DNA from: Argyresthia goedartella
Lineage: Eukaryota; Arthropoda; Insecta; Lepidoptera; Argyresthiidae
Direction of reading: 5' to 3'
NCBI GenBank assembly: GCA_949825045.1
Contig: OX463829.1
Span: 3,100,001-3,164,000 of the forward strand
DNA: 64,000 nucleotides
Part shown: positions 43,303 to 53,070 of the stretch, one piece after another
How positions within the stretch are numbered: the stretch's first letter is position 1
How the letters are laid out: each line of letters opens with the position of its first letter
The notes under the pieces: generated by a model
What the model was told of the DNA's origin: nothing
What the model saw: the letters and a program-made list of their open reading frames with translations, nothing else
Database searches by the model: none
Translations under genes and position numbers: made by a program

Positions 43303-44634
43303 CTATCAACTTTGTCTAAAATATTAGAAACGATAGTCAACAAACGGCTAATGTCGTACTTAGAAGATAATAAATATCTATCAACCAACCAATATGGGTT
43401 AAGATCAGGTCATTCTACTGAAGATGCAGTTTTAAAATTAACGACTGAAATAACAAAGCACCTGGACAAAGGAAAGAAATGCATCGGTGTCTTTCTAGGT
43501 CTTCAAAAAGCTTTTGATACTGTATCAATACCGATTTTGCTCAAACGTTTGGAAATTCTTGGTTTAAGGGGCCCAGTACAAGATTGGTTCAGGAGTTATC
43601 TCAATCAACGTAGACAATTTGTCCACCTAGGTGGCATTTCGAGTGATGAAGAAACATGTTCCTACGGAGTACCACAAGGTAGCACGTTAGGACCGACTCT
43701 CTTTTTAGCTTATATCAATCAGCTGGCTGAACTGGACATCTCAGGTGCTGAAATTACTATGTTTGCGGATGATACAGTTCTATTATTTAATGACACATCC
43801 TGGGAAAGTCTTCAACTAACAACTGAAAATGGTTTACTTAGGGTAACATAGTGGTTAGAAGACAGTCTTCTTTCTCTAAACACTTCCAAGACAAAATACT
43901 TATGTTTCAGCAAAACCAACGCATCTAAGCCACCCAATAACTTCAGCTTAACAATTCACTCTTACCCTTGTAACTCGACTAACCTAATCGATTCCAATCA
44001 GTGCCAATGCTCTAAGCTTAGCCGCGTTAATGTGATCAAATACCTGGGCGTACTTATTGATGATAGGCTCCAATGGGTTCCACATATAAAAGCCGTTGCG
44101 AAAAGATTACGAAAGCTTATTTTTGTTTTTAAGACACTTCGCTTAGTTGCATCAAACAAGTTACTCCTAGAGACTTACAAGGCTCTCGGTCAGTCCATTA
44201 TTACATATTTTATTTTTTCTTGGGGGGGAGCGTGCAAAACTCACTTATTGGAGGTGGAAAGAGCACAGAGAGTAGTCCTGAAGGTCCTATTATTCTTACC
44301 ATTTAGACATCCTACTACCAAGGTATATGAAGAGTGCAAGGTACTCAGCGTGCGTAAAATATTTATATATCAGAGTTTAAGGAGATACCATCGCGTAACC
44401 GTACCTTCACTACCCTTGAACAATAAACGAATAGATAACTGCCCCGTACCAAACTGCAAGAGTGTCTTTGCTAGGCGACACTATACCTATACCTCTCCTC
44501 GAATTTATAACAAACTAAATTTAAAATATAAAACCAAGACATTAAGGAATTATCAAATTAAAAGCAAAATCATTGAATGGCTAAATAAGTTCGATTACGA
44601 CACTACAGAAGATCTCCTAAAAGTAATAAAATAA
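43303..44634 (+). pseudogene. NL-C-like RT with one nonsense codon
   Basis: The frame runs from the junction to TAA 44632-44634 with a single TAG at 43849-43851 (context VT/WLEDSLLSLN; the related copy has VTCWLED). RT motifs: LSKILETIVNKRLMSYL, NQYGLRSGHSTEDAVLKLTT, GVFLGLQKAFDTV (D of the usual FLDL block is Gly here, in FLGLQ, while the catalytic AFD remains), CSYGVPQGSTLGPTLFLAYI, MFADDTVLLF and IKYLGVLIDDRLQWVPHI. The C-terminus has the VERAQRVVLKVLLFLPFRHP block. No endonuclease is present. Confidence 0.85.
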
Positions 44635-45182
44635 ATCAAAAAATTAACAAAAGGCATTATTTGGCTCAAGTTCTATAACTAAGTTTAAAATCATGTAAAC
44701 AAATATTTATACACAATACCTACATGGCTCGTATTTTAATCAAAATGCATATCTATTTTAATCAAAATGCATTTTCACTGCACTATTGATTTGAATATTC
44801 ACTTTCACTTTCATACTTACTAACCAAATTAATTTATTTGTATATCTAGTTACTATTAGCAGTTAAATTTAACTATTGCAACTTTTGCCTTGACTGTACC
44901 ACATACTGTTTAAAAACTGCATCATTTTATTTTACAACTACCTGCCATTAGTATTACTTATAAATAAGTGATATGTAACTTTTAGTTCACCTACATACAT
45001 CTTTAATTTAATATCGTTCATTTTAATATGTATACCTACCCTTGTACTTGATGTAACTCAATGTGAATTGTTAACCAAATGGAAGGAACTGGTTCCTGAC
45101 ACACAGGTTACCCTAGTTTAGGAACCAGGGCTACAATAATTTATACTTTTTGTGTTGCAATAAAGAAATGTTTATGTTTTAT
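43303..45182 (+). mobile_element. Opposite-strand NL-C relative inserted in NL-C ORF1
   Basis: It is a 5'-truncated plus-strand element holding the RT and 3' UTR, ending in gttgcaataaagaaatgttt and a tttatgtttt tail. The host ORF1 reads continuously across the two edges once it is removed (MEIMFTKQ next to NEIQKELEGL). ttct at both edges is the possible target duplication. Confidence 0.8.
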
Positions 45183-45529
45183 GTTTCTGTTTAGTGAACA
45201 TAATCTCCATTGCCGATTGTATGTCACTATTCTGTGTTTTGATTTCCATAATGGTAGCCTGTAGGTTTGCAAGTTTATTGTTTTGTTGAGTTTCGAAGTT
45301 AGTTAGCATGGTGCGCATCTCAGCCTGTATCACTGTGAATTCGTTTTCGCGCTTTCTTTTAAGTCGACTGGTGTTTATGTTGTGTAGATTTTCACCTAAA
45401 TTCGGCAAACTTGCAACACTTCCATCTGGGACATTGTCGTCTATGTCGGAAGCATTGTTATCTGCGGTGCGGGGGGGGGGGGGGGGGGGGGGGGGGGGTC
45501 GCGCGCTTCGGCGAGTGTCCGACCATCAT
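45183..45529 (-). pseudogene. NL-C ORF1, N-terminal part
   Basis: ATGATG at 45524-45529 begins MMVGHSPKRAT, which leads into a 28-base C run in the sense strand, then DNNASDIDDNVPDGSVASLP, NLHNINTSRLKRKRENEF and a coiled coil (EMRTMLTNFETQQNNKLANL) to MEIMFTKQ at the insertion edge. The C run is one base too long (or two too short) to keep both sides in frame: a multiple of three is needed. The N-terminal SPKR followed by a Pro run and KRKRENEF is the layout I recall for this ORF1 class. Confidence 0.7.
45471..45498 (+). repeat. 28-bp poly(G) tract in NL-C ORF1
   Basis: An uninterrupted run of 28 G. In the sense strand of ORF1 it encodes polyproline if the length is a multiple of three. Confidence 0.9.
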
Positions 45530-46023
45530 GGTAGATGTAGTGAATAATCCTTTCCTATCGGCAAAACTCGGAACAACGATAACACCCGAATGGTGCCGAT
45601 GTGTCTATGAATTACTGTATTATTAAATTACGTGTAGGTATCAAATAATTCATAATTCATAATTTCTTTATTGCACACAACTAATAATGGACAACAAGAC
45701 TTACATAAAAATAGTGTACAAAGGCGAGCTTATCTCTAATAAGAGATCTCTTCCAGCAAACCAAATTAGGATGGGAATGGTCGATTGCTGAGCAGGGGTG
45801 ACAATGTGTACAACAATATAATTTAGTACATATCTAAATAACTAACATATGGTTAGATATATGTTATATCTAAATAACTAATATAAAACAATATTAACTA
45901 AATATACGAGGGCTTACATAAATATCATATAATATACTCGTACATGCTAAACATAAATACTATATAAATATATATAATTTTTAAATAAATATACTAATAA
46001 ATACATACATACTACCTATATTT

Positions 46024-48963
46024 CTAAAGAGAAAGGTAATGCTGCTTCACGCGACTTTTAAATATATTAAGAGAAGGACTGTCTCTGATAGTGCAGGGGA
46101 GTGCATTCCACAATTGAATGGCCCGGAATCTAAACCCATGCTCATAGGACGCGGTGTTATGCTGTGGGGTTGTGAGCATCGAAAGCGCGTGAGTTCTCCG
46201 AGGCCTGCTGGAAGAAAGAAATGGAAAACGGTCTCGTAAGAAGGTTGGATAGCGTGGATTGCGTAAAATGTTGTAGAGGATGTTGAGGATGTGAGAATCC
46301 CGACGAAGACGTATTGGCAGCCACTTCAGCTCTTTGCGATGCTGTGATACATGGTCGTATTTGCGCAGCCCAAAGATAAACCGAATCCCGAGATTTTGAA
46401 GTCGTTCGAGTTTGTTCAGTAATTCTTCGTTAGCACTGACCCAGCAGACATCAGCATAATCGATGAGAGGTAGAAGGAGAGACTGAGCGAGAGTGATTTT
46501 GGTCTGTCGAGGCAAAAAGTACTGAAGTTTCCTGAGAGAGTGAAAAGTAGCAAATACTCGTCGACTGACCTCATTGACATGCGATGACCAAGACAGCTGG
46601 TTGTCGAAGATAAGACCCAGGTTTTTAGCTTTATCGCTATACACGATTGTGGTACCATTAAAAGTGACAGGTGGAATGGGCTGTTGCTGCAACAAGTTAA
46701 GAGATTGTCTGGTGCCTATAATCATGGCCTGGGACTTGCTCGGGTTAACCAGGAGTCCGAAGGATGAAGCCCAGCTTCTCACCCCCTCCAGATCAGCGTT
46801 CAATGCCTCCACAGCAGAGTTTACATCGTTATGAGAAAAGTGGCGATAAATCTGGAGATCATCAGCATAAAGATGATATGAAGAAGACAGGATGTCCGAG
46901 ATGGAGTTTATGAAAATCGAGAATAGAAGAGGAGAAAGAATACCACCTTGAGGGACGCCTGACAGGAGGTCACACCATTCAGTGGATGTCTTTTCCGTCC
47001 TGATTCGCTGTTGCCGATCCCTCAAATAAGAGTCGAACCAGCTGGCAGAGAAGGAAGAGACGTTCAGGGATCTGAGAAGCTCAACGAGAATGTCGAAATC
47101 TACGCTGTTGAAGGCACTACTGAAATCAAGTAAAGCCAACACGGAAAGCTGTTTGCGGTCCATGGCTAGCTGGATGTCATCTGTGACTTTCAGCAGAGCC
47201 GTGACGGTGCTATGACCCGGTCGGAATCCTGACTGGAACGTGTTTAGCAGGTTGTTTGAGGAGAGGTAGTAGGAAAGCTGGTTATGGACAATGGTCTCAA
47301 TGACTTTGGAGAGGATGGGCAGGATTGAAATGGGACGGTACTCTTTAAAGGAGGTGGGACTGGAGGTTTTGGGTAGTGGGATGACTAGAGCTTTCTTCCA
47401 CACTGTGGGGAAGACACCATTAGCTAAAGAAAAGTTTATAACGTGTGTTATTGCTGGTAATAGTTCGTCAAGGATTGTCAGTAGCATTTTAAGGCAAATT
47501 TTGTCATCGCCTACAGCTTTCGAATTGACTGCCAATAGCGCCTTCTTGACCGCATCGATTCCAACATTACTCAAGTTGAATGGTGTGGTGTTGGGTAAGG
47601 ACTTAGAGCGCAGGCTCTGAAGCGTGGCTTGTTTGACAGTGGGATCCATCACAACAGGCGGGGTAGAAAGAAACTGGTTGAGACCGTTGAGATCTACATT
47701 ACCAGCATGTAGGTCCCGGGCCTTACCTACACCAAGCGTTCTCAGGAATTTCCACACCTGAGCTGGAGTGTAGTTCTCAATGCATTCGTGTATGTGCCGA
47801 CGTTTAGCATCGCGACAGAGACGGTTGCAACGGTTGCGAAGACATTTGTAAGAGAGGAAATTATCATCTGTCGGATTCTTGCGGTATCTACACTTGGCTC
47901 TATTCCTCTTGGCCATTAGGCACTTAATAGTGTCTGTTAGCCAAGGGGCAGGGTGGTGTTTAACCCTCACTTTTTTTGAAGGTGCGTGCTTGTCATAGAG
48001 ACCCAGGACTATAGAATTAAAATTGGCGATTTTATTATCAACAGTCTTACTGGTAGTGACAGGGGACCAGTCAATAGACATGGCATCAGACAAAAGGGAC
48101 TCATGGTTGATATCCTTAAAGTTCCGGATATAAAGGAATTTCGCTCTGCTCTTGAGAGGCCTTATCTTATAAGAGAGATAAATGAGGTCATGATAAGAGA
48201 AAGGAGAACTTAGCTGACCGTGTATTGCGACCTTGTCCAAATTGGAGATGATCATAATGTCGAGAAGCGAGGGAGAGCAATGAGGTTGGAAATGGGTGGC
48301 ATCAAGCGGCAGAATATGCAGATTAAAGGAGTCGACCATGGACTTGAGTCTGGCAGACCGTGGATTGTGTTTAAGGAGACAGGTGTTGAAATCACCAAGA
48401 ATGAGGGAATCATTATAAAGTGGTGTCAGTTCATTGAGGAGTGATTCAAAGGAATCGAAATAATCGATGCGAAGAGAGGGACTATAAAGAACACCGAGGA
48501 GGACCTTGTTGTGGTGAAGAATGATTTCGAGAAAGAGATGTTCAGCAGACTCGGAGTATTGACTAGGGGACGCACTGATCACCTTGCACGGAATTTCCGC
48601 ACGTAGATAGATAGCGACGCCCCCATCGGCCTTCCCGACTCTGTCGTTCCTGTACAGCCTGTAACCTGGAAGGGAATACAATGAGGATGGCAGCGAGGGC
48701 TTGAGAAACGACTCGGAGACAAGAATGCCGTCCACGCATTGTTCACTAAAAGCATCGAGCAGGTCCGGATAGCTGGAATGGATGCTTTGTGCATTTATAT
48801 GTACGATGTTTAGATTTTTCTCCACACCACCAAAGACAGTCTTAATTTTGACAGATAGGGGTTCCTCTATAGAGGAGTCATTGCTTTCCGCACTCAAAAA
48901 ATCATCGTCGCTAGAAGAACACGAAAGGAAACTTTGATTAATAAGATCAGGTAGAATATCCAT
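46024..48963 (-). CDS. NL-B ORF2: APE endonuclease and reverse transcriptase, intact
   Basis: The frame opens at 48984 with a TTG, but the first ATG is at 48963 and aligns with the ATG of the second copy (9292), so I start there (979 codons). N-terminal Ser/Asp-rich stretch, then the APE endonuclease: NIVHINAQSIHSS (Asn), ILVSESFL (Glu), ILGDFNT (about residue 197 of the longer frame), SLLDIMI and a final FSYHDLIYLS block where HD stands for the usual SDH. RT: EYRPISILPILSKVIETIVH, FQSGFRPGHSTVTALLKV, LLDFSSAFNSVDF, SGVPQGGILSPLLF and YHLYADDLQIYRHF (about 706), thumb LGLIFDNQLSW. The C-terminus has the RLRRDSHILNILY-like tail. All catalytic residues I can check are present, so this could be active. 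Confidence 0.9.
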   Translation of the reverse strand: MDILPDLINQSFLSCSSSDDDFLSAESNDSSIEEPLSVKIKTVFGGVEKNLNIVHINAQSIHSSYPDLLDAFSEQCVDGILVSESFLKPSLPSSLYSLPGYRLYRNDRVGKADGGVAIYLRAEIPCKVISASPSQYSESAEHLFLEIILHHNKVLLGVLYSPSLRIDYFDSFESLLNELTPLYNDSLILGDFNTCLLKHNPRSARLKSMVDSFNLHILPLDATHFQPHCSPSLLDIMIISNLDKVAIHGQLSSPFSYHDLIYLSYKIRPLKSRAKFLYIRNFKDINHESLLSDAMSIDWSPVTTSKTVDNKIANFNSIVLGLYDKHAPSKKVRVKHHPAPWLTDTIKCLMAKRNRAKCRYRKNPTDDNFLSYKCLRNRCNRLCRDAKRRHIHECIENYTPAQVWKFLRTLGVGKARDLHAGNVDLNGLNQFLSTPPVVMDPTVKQATLQSLRSKSLPNTTPFNLSNVGIDAVKKALLAVNSKAVGDDKICLKMLLTILDELLPAITHVINFSLANGVFPTVWKKALVIPLPKTSSPTSFKEYRPISILPILSKVIETIVHNQLSYYLSSNNLLNTFQSGFRPGHSTVTALLKVTDDIQLAMDRKQLSVLALLDFSSAFNSVDFDILVELLRSLNVSSFSASWFDSYLRDRQQRIRTEKTSTEWCDLLSGVPQGGILSPLLFSIFINSISDILSSSYHLYADDLQIYRHFSHNDVNSAVEALNADLEGVRSWASSFGLLVNPSKSQAMIIGTRQSLNLLQQQPIPPVTFNGTTIVYSDKAKNLGLIFDNQLSWSSHVNEVSRRVFATFHSLRKLQYFLPRQTKITLAQSLLLPLIDYADVCWVSANEELLNKLERLQNLGIRFIFGLRKYDHVSQHRKELKWLPIRLRRDSHILNILYNILRNPRYPTFLRDRFPFLSSSRPRRTHALSMLTTPQHNTASYEHGFRFRAIQLWNALPCTIRDSPSLNIFKSRVKQHYLSL

Positions 48964-49578
48964 ATATATAAATATACTTATCAATATAAAATATTATATA
49001 TACCTATTAAGTTATAAATATTCTAAAATCAAAAGTAAACTAATTAAAATTTCTAATCAATAAGCTTCATGCTTAGACCCAGACCCACCCTAGGATTGAG
49101 GAAAGAGATTGTTTGTTATATCATCTCACAAGTAACAAATAACAATAACTACTACAGATAGACGAATACAGAGATTTAAATCACACATATAAGTTCTGGA
49201 TTCTGACTTCTACTTATCACGAACACAGCATGGCAAAAATATATATATTAATTTAACAAACAAACAAGACCAAGAATGGAACCGAAACGCAACCAATGGC
49301 CGCGGCCGTCCGGTCCGTACATCCGAAAATGAAAAGACACAAACCACGAACCATACGTCTTTGCTTCAAATTGACAGATGACAGCTGATGAAATAAAAAC
49401 CACTTACGCACTACATACACGTTTAGTCAGAGTGTCGAAACAAAAACTTTACACACACCGATAGAAATGGATTGGTTGGACAATGGATATTGCGGACTAC
49501 CTCACAGTTGTCGGATAAAATAGTCGCCTCGTGGAATGATACCTGTGATATAAGTGGTCTTGTGAAGATGCGACCACC

Positions 49579-50348
49579 TCACTTAGCTTGAGCACCCTTC
49601 CTGGTCGTGACGGTCTTGATGGCGCTGGAGTTCACGCTCGCTGCAGGCTTCTTTGCCGAGTCGGATGATGGCGGCAGGACGTCCTTACTCGGATACCTAG
49701 ACGTCAGCGGCTGTAGGTCACCCATGCACTCAACTTTGTGACGTGACTTGTCTGGCAGCGCAACGATGATCCTGCCTTCGGAGGTCCAGACGCTGCTCAT
49801 CCCGAAGTGCCTGCGCGCCGCTGCGAAGACTTGGTGGCGCGTTTTTGTCAGAAATTCGGTCACAGTTGTGCCCGAACCCTTGAGCGCCTTTTTCAGTCCC
49901 CACACCTTGCTACGGGCTGCCACTGTTGAGAAGCGAAAAGCAGGGGTCTGGTTTTCGCCCCCTTAGCACCTAGCCGGTGGACCACACTGACAGCACCAAT
50001 GCACTCGTCCGACACCTTAAGTTGGTCAGTGAGTAATAACCTCAAAACAGCTCCTGGCTCTTCATCAGCTACTTCAGGCACACCATGCACCAGCAGCACC
50101 TTCCGCCTGGAGGCTGTCTCATGCCGGTCCAATCCCAGTGTCAAGAGCGTCAACTGTGATTTTAGCATGGCAAGGCACTTCCATATGAGGACTTTGAAAT
50201 TTGAAAACTCACTTGCCAGGCTAGCCATGTTCTTCGGGGCAGGAGCAGGTGTAGCTGCATGCAGCTCATTTTCATATCTGTCCATCCGCTCTCCGAAGGA
50301 CTTAACAATGTTTTCCATGTTTTTTGCCAGCTCAGCATGCAGATCCAT
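49579..50348 (-). pseudogene. NL-B ORF1 with a single frameshift
   Basis: ATG 50348 starts MDLHAELAKNMENIVKSFGE, a coiled coil with heptads (about residues 5-60), followed by RRKVLLVHGVPE and AVSVVHRLGAKGAKTRP of an RRM-like domain. The frame shifts by one base near 49950 and continues in the second frame with the blocks VAARSKVWGLKKALKGSG, TEFLTKTRHQVFAAARRHFG and SEGRIIVALPDKSRHKVECM, then a low-complexity tail to 49579. Complete length about 256 residues. It would coat the element RNA. Only one indel separates it from a full protein. Confidence 0.8.
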
Positions 50349-50643
50349 TGTTGCAAGGATGTTTGTGTTATTTAAGCGTTAATGTAAGATAAATAATTGA
50401 AAATGTGATTGGTGAGAGTCAAGGTCTGTATTCTATTAATAAATATTCATACAGATTACTTATTGTATTTTTAATGAATTTAAAATTAGGGAGCTACTAA
50501 ATATGACTTGTAGTTAGGACTACCCTCCAAGAAAAAAGGACTACCCTCCAAAAATAAATCGCATACTTTATTTATCAATGACAAATGTCAAATTGCCCGA
50601 CAAAGTAGTAAGACAAAAACGAACATTTCCGAGAAAATACGAA

Positions 50644-51213
50644 TCGTAGCTGCAGTAGCGAGGTGTGCGGGCGTGTTAGTGTAAGCCGTGTCTGTGTCGA
50701 ATTGCACCAGTTGGGCTACGCAGCGAGTACCAGGACAGCAGCGGCAGCGAGGAGCGCGCGCGCGCACCTGATGAATCAACACCAGCCGTGGCCGTGTGTG
50801 TGTTAGGGGTGGAGCTTTAGTAGCCGGGTGGCGCAGACGAGTACCAGGGCAGCAGCGGTAACGCAGGGCAAGCAAGCGTAGATGCGCAGCGTAGCGTGTG
50901 AGTCAGCGAGCGCCGTGTGTGTGTGCGTGCTTACGGGGTGGGGCTTCACTTACTCGTACTGGGGGTGGGCGTGGCGTAGTATTCGCGCGTACGGCCAGCA
51001 TGCAGTGATGAATGGTGATGATACCATGCGTGCGGTATGGCGGGGGTACTTGTTATTCACGTCACGAGCTAGCGTTCACCTCCTCACTGGTGCTGTACTC
51101 CTATTTTTATTTCTGATTATTCAGCAAACTTTTATTTAATTTAATTAGTAAAAATGATAAAAAGGGGAAGTATAAACGTCTACTCTGTGTGGAGGTCCGG
51201 GGGGAAGGCGTTA
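50644..51213 (-). promoter_or_regulatory. GC-rich 5' UTR / internal promoter region of NL-C
   Basis: Non-coding, much richer in GC than its surroundings, with two diverged internal repeats (50718-50790 and 50836-50905: gagtaccagg.cagcagcgg and cgtgtgtgtg blocks). It lies between the MITE and the RTE junction at 51213. In the minus strand it is the leader of NL-C, where an internal promoter is expected; no promoter motif was identified. Confidence 0.55.
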
Positions 51214-51600
51214 AAAAAGAAGCTGTTGCTTATTTTGAGGCTCTGTCCAAAGGCGAACTGGATCAAACGAGTGCCACGATCGTTTCGGCTTCCCAGCCCG
51301 TGTGGTCCAAGTATATCATCGTTGTCCAGTTCTTGCCTTATCTTTGGCGTTGAAATCACCGTGGACTATATTCCAAGTCCCACGGTGTTCATCGCAAGCC
51401 TTATTTATAAGGTCATAAAATTCTTCTATTGCATCGTTGCTATGCTTTGTTGTCGGAGCGTAAGCCTGGATCACTGTTAGAGTTTGCTTCTGCGTCACTC
51501 GAAATTTGAGGACAGCGATCCGGTCCGAGTAGCTGATAAATTCAATGATATTATCCTTCCACTTGTTAGCCACCAGGAACCCAACTCCGTATAACCCGCT
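51214..51600 (-). pseudogene. RTE retrotransposon, 5' part: APE endonuclease
   Basis: Minus strand reads YGVGFLVANKWKDNIIEFIS, RIAVLKFRVTQKQTLTVIQA, IVHGDFNAK (catalytic GDFNA) and, after a frame change near 51330, GPHGLGSRNDRGTRLIQFAF then GQSLKISNSFF at 51220. The next codons of an RTE would be the QKPQHRWTW block now at 38437. The N-terminal end of the endonuclease is lost at the foldback edge near 51600. In an intact element the enzyme nicks target DNA to prime reverse transcription. Confidence 0.75.
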
Positions 51601-51601
51601 G

Positions 51602-52158
51602 GTGAGCATTAGATGAACCATAGACACGCGCTATGAACTTCAGAGAGTAACGCTATAAGGCCGCTGGTCCTTCGGAGCTATCCATCGTATATAGGTACTT
51701 CATTGTAGGAGCTTACTCGACTTTATTATTTAAGTAGCTATAGGAACATATTTCACAACTAATACGCATGATGTAGGCAATTTATTATTACATTATTTAG
51801 TACAATAAATTTCCTATTACATTATTTAGTACAATAAATTGCCATGCGAATTAGTTGTTTAATATGTACCTATAGCTACTTCAATAATTAAGTCGGGTAA
51901 GGTCGTACATGCTCCAAACTCAAAAAGAGAGTTTTTTTTTACCCAATGATGTCGTTTATTGTACTAAATAATGTAATAATAAATTGCCTACGTCATGCGT
52001 ATTAGTTGTGCAATATGTTCCTATAGCTACTTCAATAATAAAGTCGAGTAAGCTCCTACAATGAAGTATATACGATGGATAGCTCCGAAGGACCAGCAGC
52101 CTTATGGCGTTTCTTTCTGAAGTTCATAGCGCGTGTCTATGGTTCATCTCATGCTCAT
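51602..52158. repeat. Large foldback with about 200-bp arms
   Basis: Left arm 51602-51815, right arm 51949-52158, in inverted orientation, with the shared blocks agatgaaccatagacacgcg, ggagcttactcgac, caataaatt and tgatgtaggcaatttattatt-like ends. The central 133 bases include a third, shorter copy of part of the right arm (51840-51925). No ORF. Confidence 0.85.
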
Positions 52159-52575
52159 ACAATTTCATCGATTGCGGGGAATCACCGAAGGCTTCTAGGC
52201 TTCATTCAATGAGCTTGGGTTTGGCCTCCATTATGATACTATTTGCGTGATACCAATTTGACAGATGAAGCTGATGCAAGGTGTCAAACGTAAAAGTCTA
52301 TATGAAGTTCATAGCTCAGACGACTTACGCCATAAGGCTGCAGTTCGCGGTCGGCCCCATGGAGGTCTGGGGGCCGATCGCGCTATTTTGTATAGTCAAC
52401 GAACGTCAAAGGTATGGTTCTGGTTCAGTTCCAGTTGTAATTCAACTTTGGTTCGGTTCAATGAAATTCGGTATCGCGCTAAAATTTTAGTGGAGACCGA
52501 AGCTGAACCTTATCCGAACCATTGTCGTAATCAAAACATTAGAGATGTAGCATCGATTGTGTATAATCGATCGTC
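52159..52575. other. Spacer before duplication
   Basis: Pieces echo the foldback (tgaagttcatagc at 52301). A ggttcggttcaatg block and tatcgcgctaaaatttt (52456-52490) resemble, in inverted form, 59800-59890 (gcgcgatacg, ggttcggttgat), possible remains of terminal inverted repeats around the Harbinger region. Confidence 0.35.
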
Positions 52576-52704
52576 GATTTCGCCTTTTTGTTGTTAACTA
52601 CTCTATTTTTGACCACACTTGGGTGGGAATTCGTGGAATTTGATGTTTTTACTACGTGAACGAAAAATTACAGATAAAAGATTCAAGTGGTTAGAAATGT
52701 AGCT

Positions 52705-53070
52705 TTATAAATAAGTGTATTCCAGCCTCCCTCTGAGGGCGAAGCTCGGGATCTACAAGTCCTACGCGAGATCCCGCCTCCCCTACGCGACCCCAGCATG
52801 GTACGCCCTGTGCTCGGAGACGAGCAAACGGAGATTCCGAGCCCAAGAGAACTTCTCTCTGCGTACCATCGTCGGCGCCCCCCGCTACGTGAGGAACGCG
52901 ACAATCCAGAGGGACCTAAGATGGGAAACCGTGGACCAGTTTGTCCAGAGGCTGGCGAAGGGCATGTTCGCGCGTGCGGATGCTTCACAACACCCGCACA
53001 TCGCCGAACTGGCGCCGCACCACGCGCGCCAGCCCGACCGCCGTCGCCTGCCACGCGACCTGGTTGCCTA
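52705..53070 (+). pseudogene. Jockey-type RT C-terminal fragment, unit 1
   Basis: The frame reads SLPLRAKLGIYKSYARSRLP, YATPAWYALCSETSKRRFRA, the block ENFSLRTIVGAPRYVRNATI, RDLRWETV, and a tail rich in Arg and His ending LPRDLVA at TAG. This is the C-terminal region after the RT in lepidopteran Jockey elements. No RT core lies nearby, so it is a dead 3' fragment. About 100 codons are preserved in good order, unlike unit 2. Confidence 0.75.

Larger units (their letters stand above)
45649..50551 (-). mobile_element. NL-B (Daphne/Jockey-like) element, full length
   Basis: A 4.9-kb minus-strand element: 5' UTR with a duplicated ggactaccctccaa motif (50349-50551), ORF1 with one frameshift, a 0.6-kb spacer, intact ORF2 and a 3' UTR ending in gtgcaataaagaaatt. 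It is flanked by the 6-bp direct repeat aaataa (45643-45648 and 50552-50557). It is the youngest visible layer of the nest at 36-52 kb. Confidence 0.9.
45534..50643. mobile_element. MITE split by an NL-B insertion
   Basis: The left part 45534-45648 and right part 50558-50643 together match the intact MITE at 12254-12471 in order and orientation. The NL-B element lies between them, with aaataa on both sides. The right terminal repeat and two bases of the left one are missing. It lies four bases upstream of the NL-C ORF1 start. Confidence 0.85.
38438..51213 (-). mobile_element. NL-C (CR1-like) element, full span with nested insertions
   Basis: Read on the minus strand: GC-rich 5' UTR (51213-50644), a MITE that itself contains an NL-B element, ORF1 N-terminus (45529-45183), an opposite-strand NL-C-like insertion (45182-43303), ORF1 remainder (43302-42691), ORF2 with a 400-bp repeat inside (42332-38929) and the 3' UTR to 38438. 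It sits in the RTE endonuclease gene; taaaaaa occurs at both edges as the likely target duplication. Without insertions its length would be about 5.3 kb. Confidence 0.75.

Noticed and set aside
50588..51139. ORFs in both strands in the GC-rich segment
   Set aside because: Low-complexity, composition-driven frames in what is better read as the NL-C leader.
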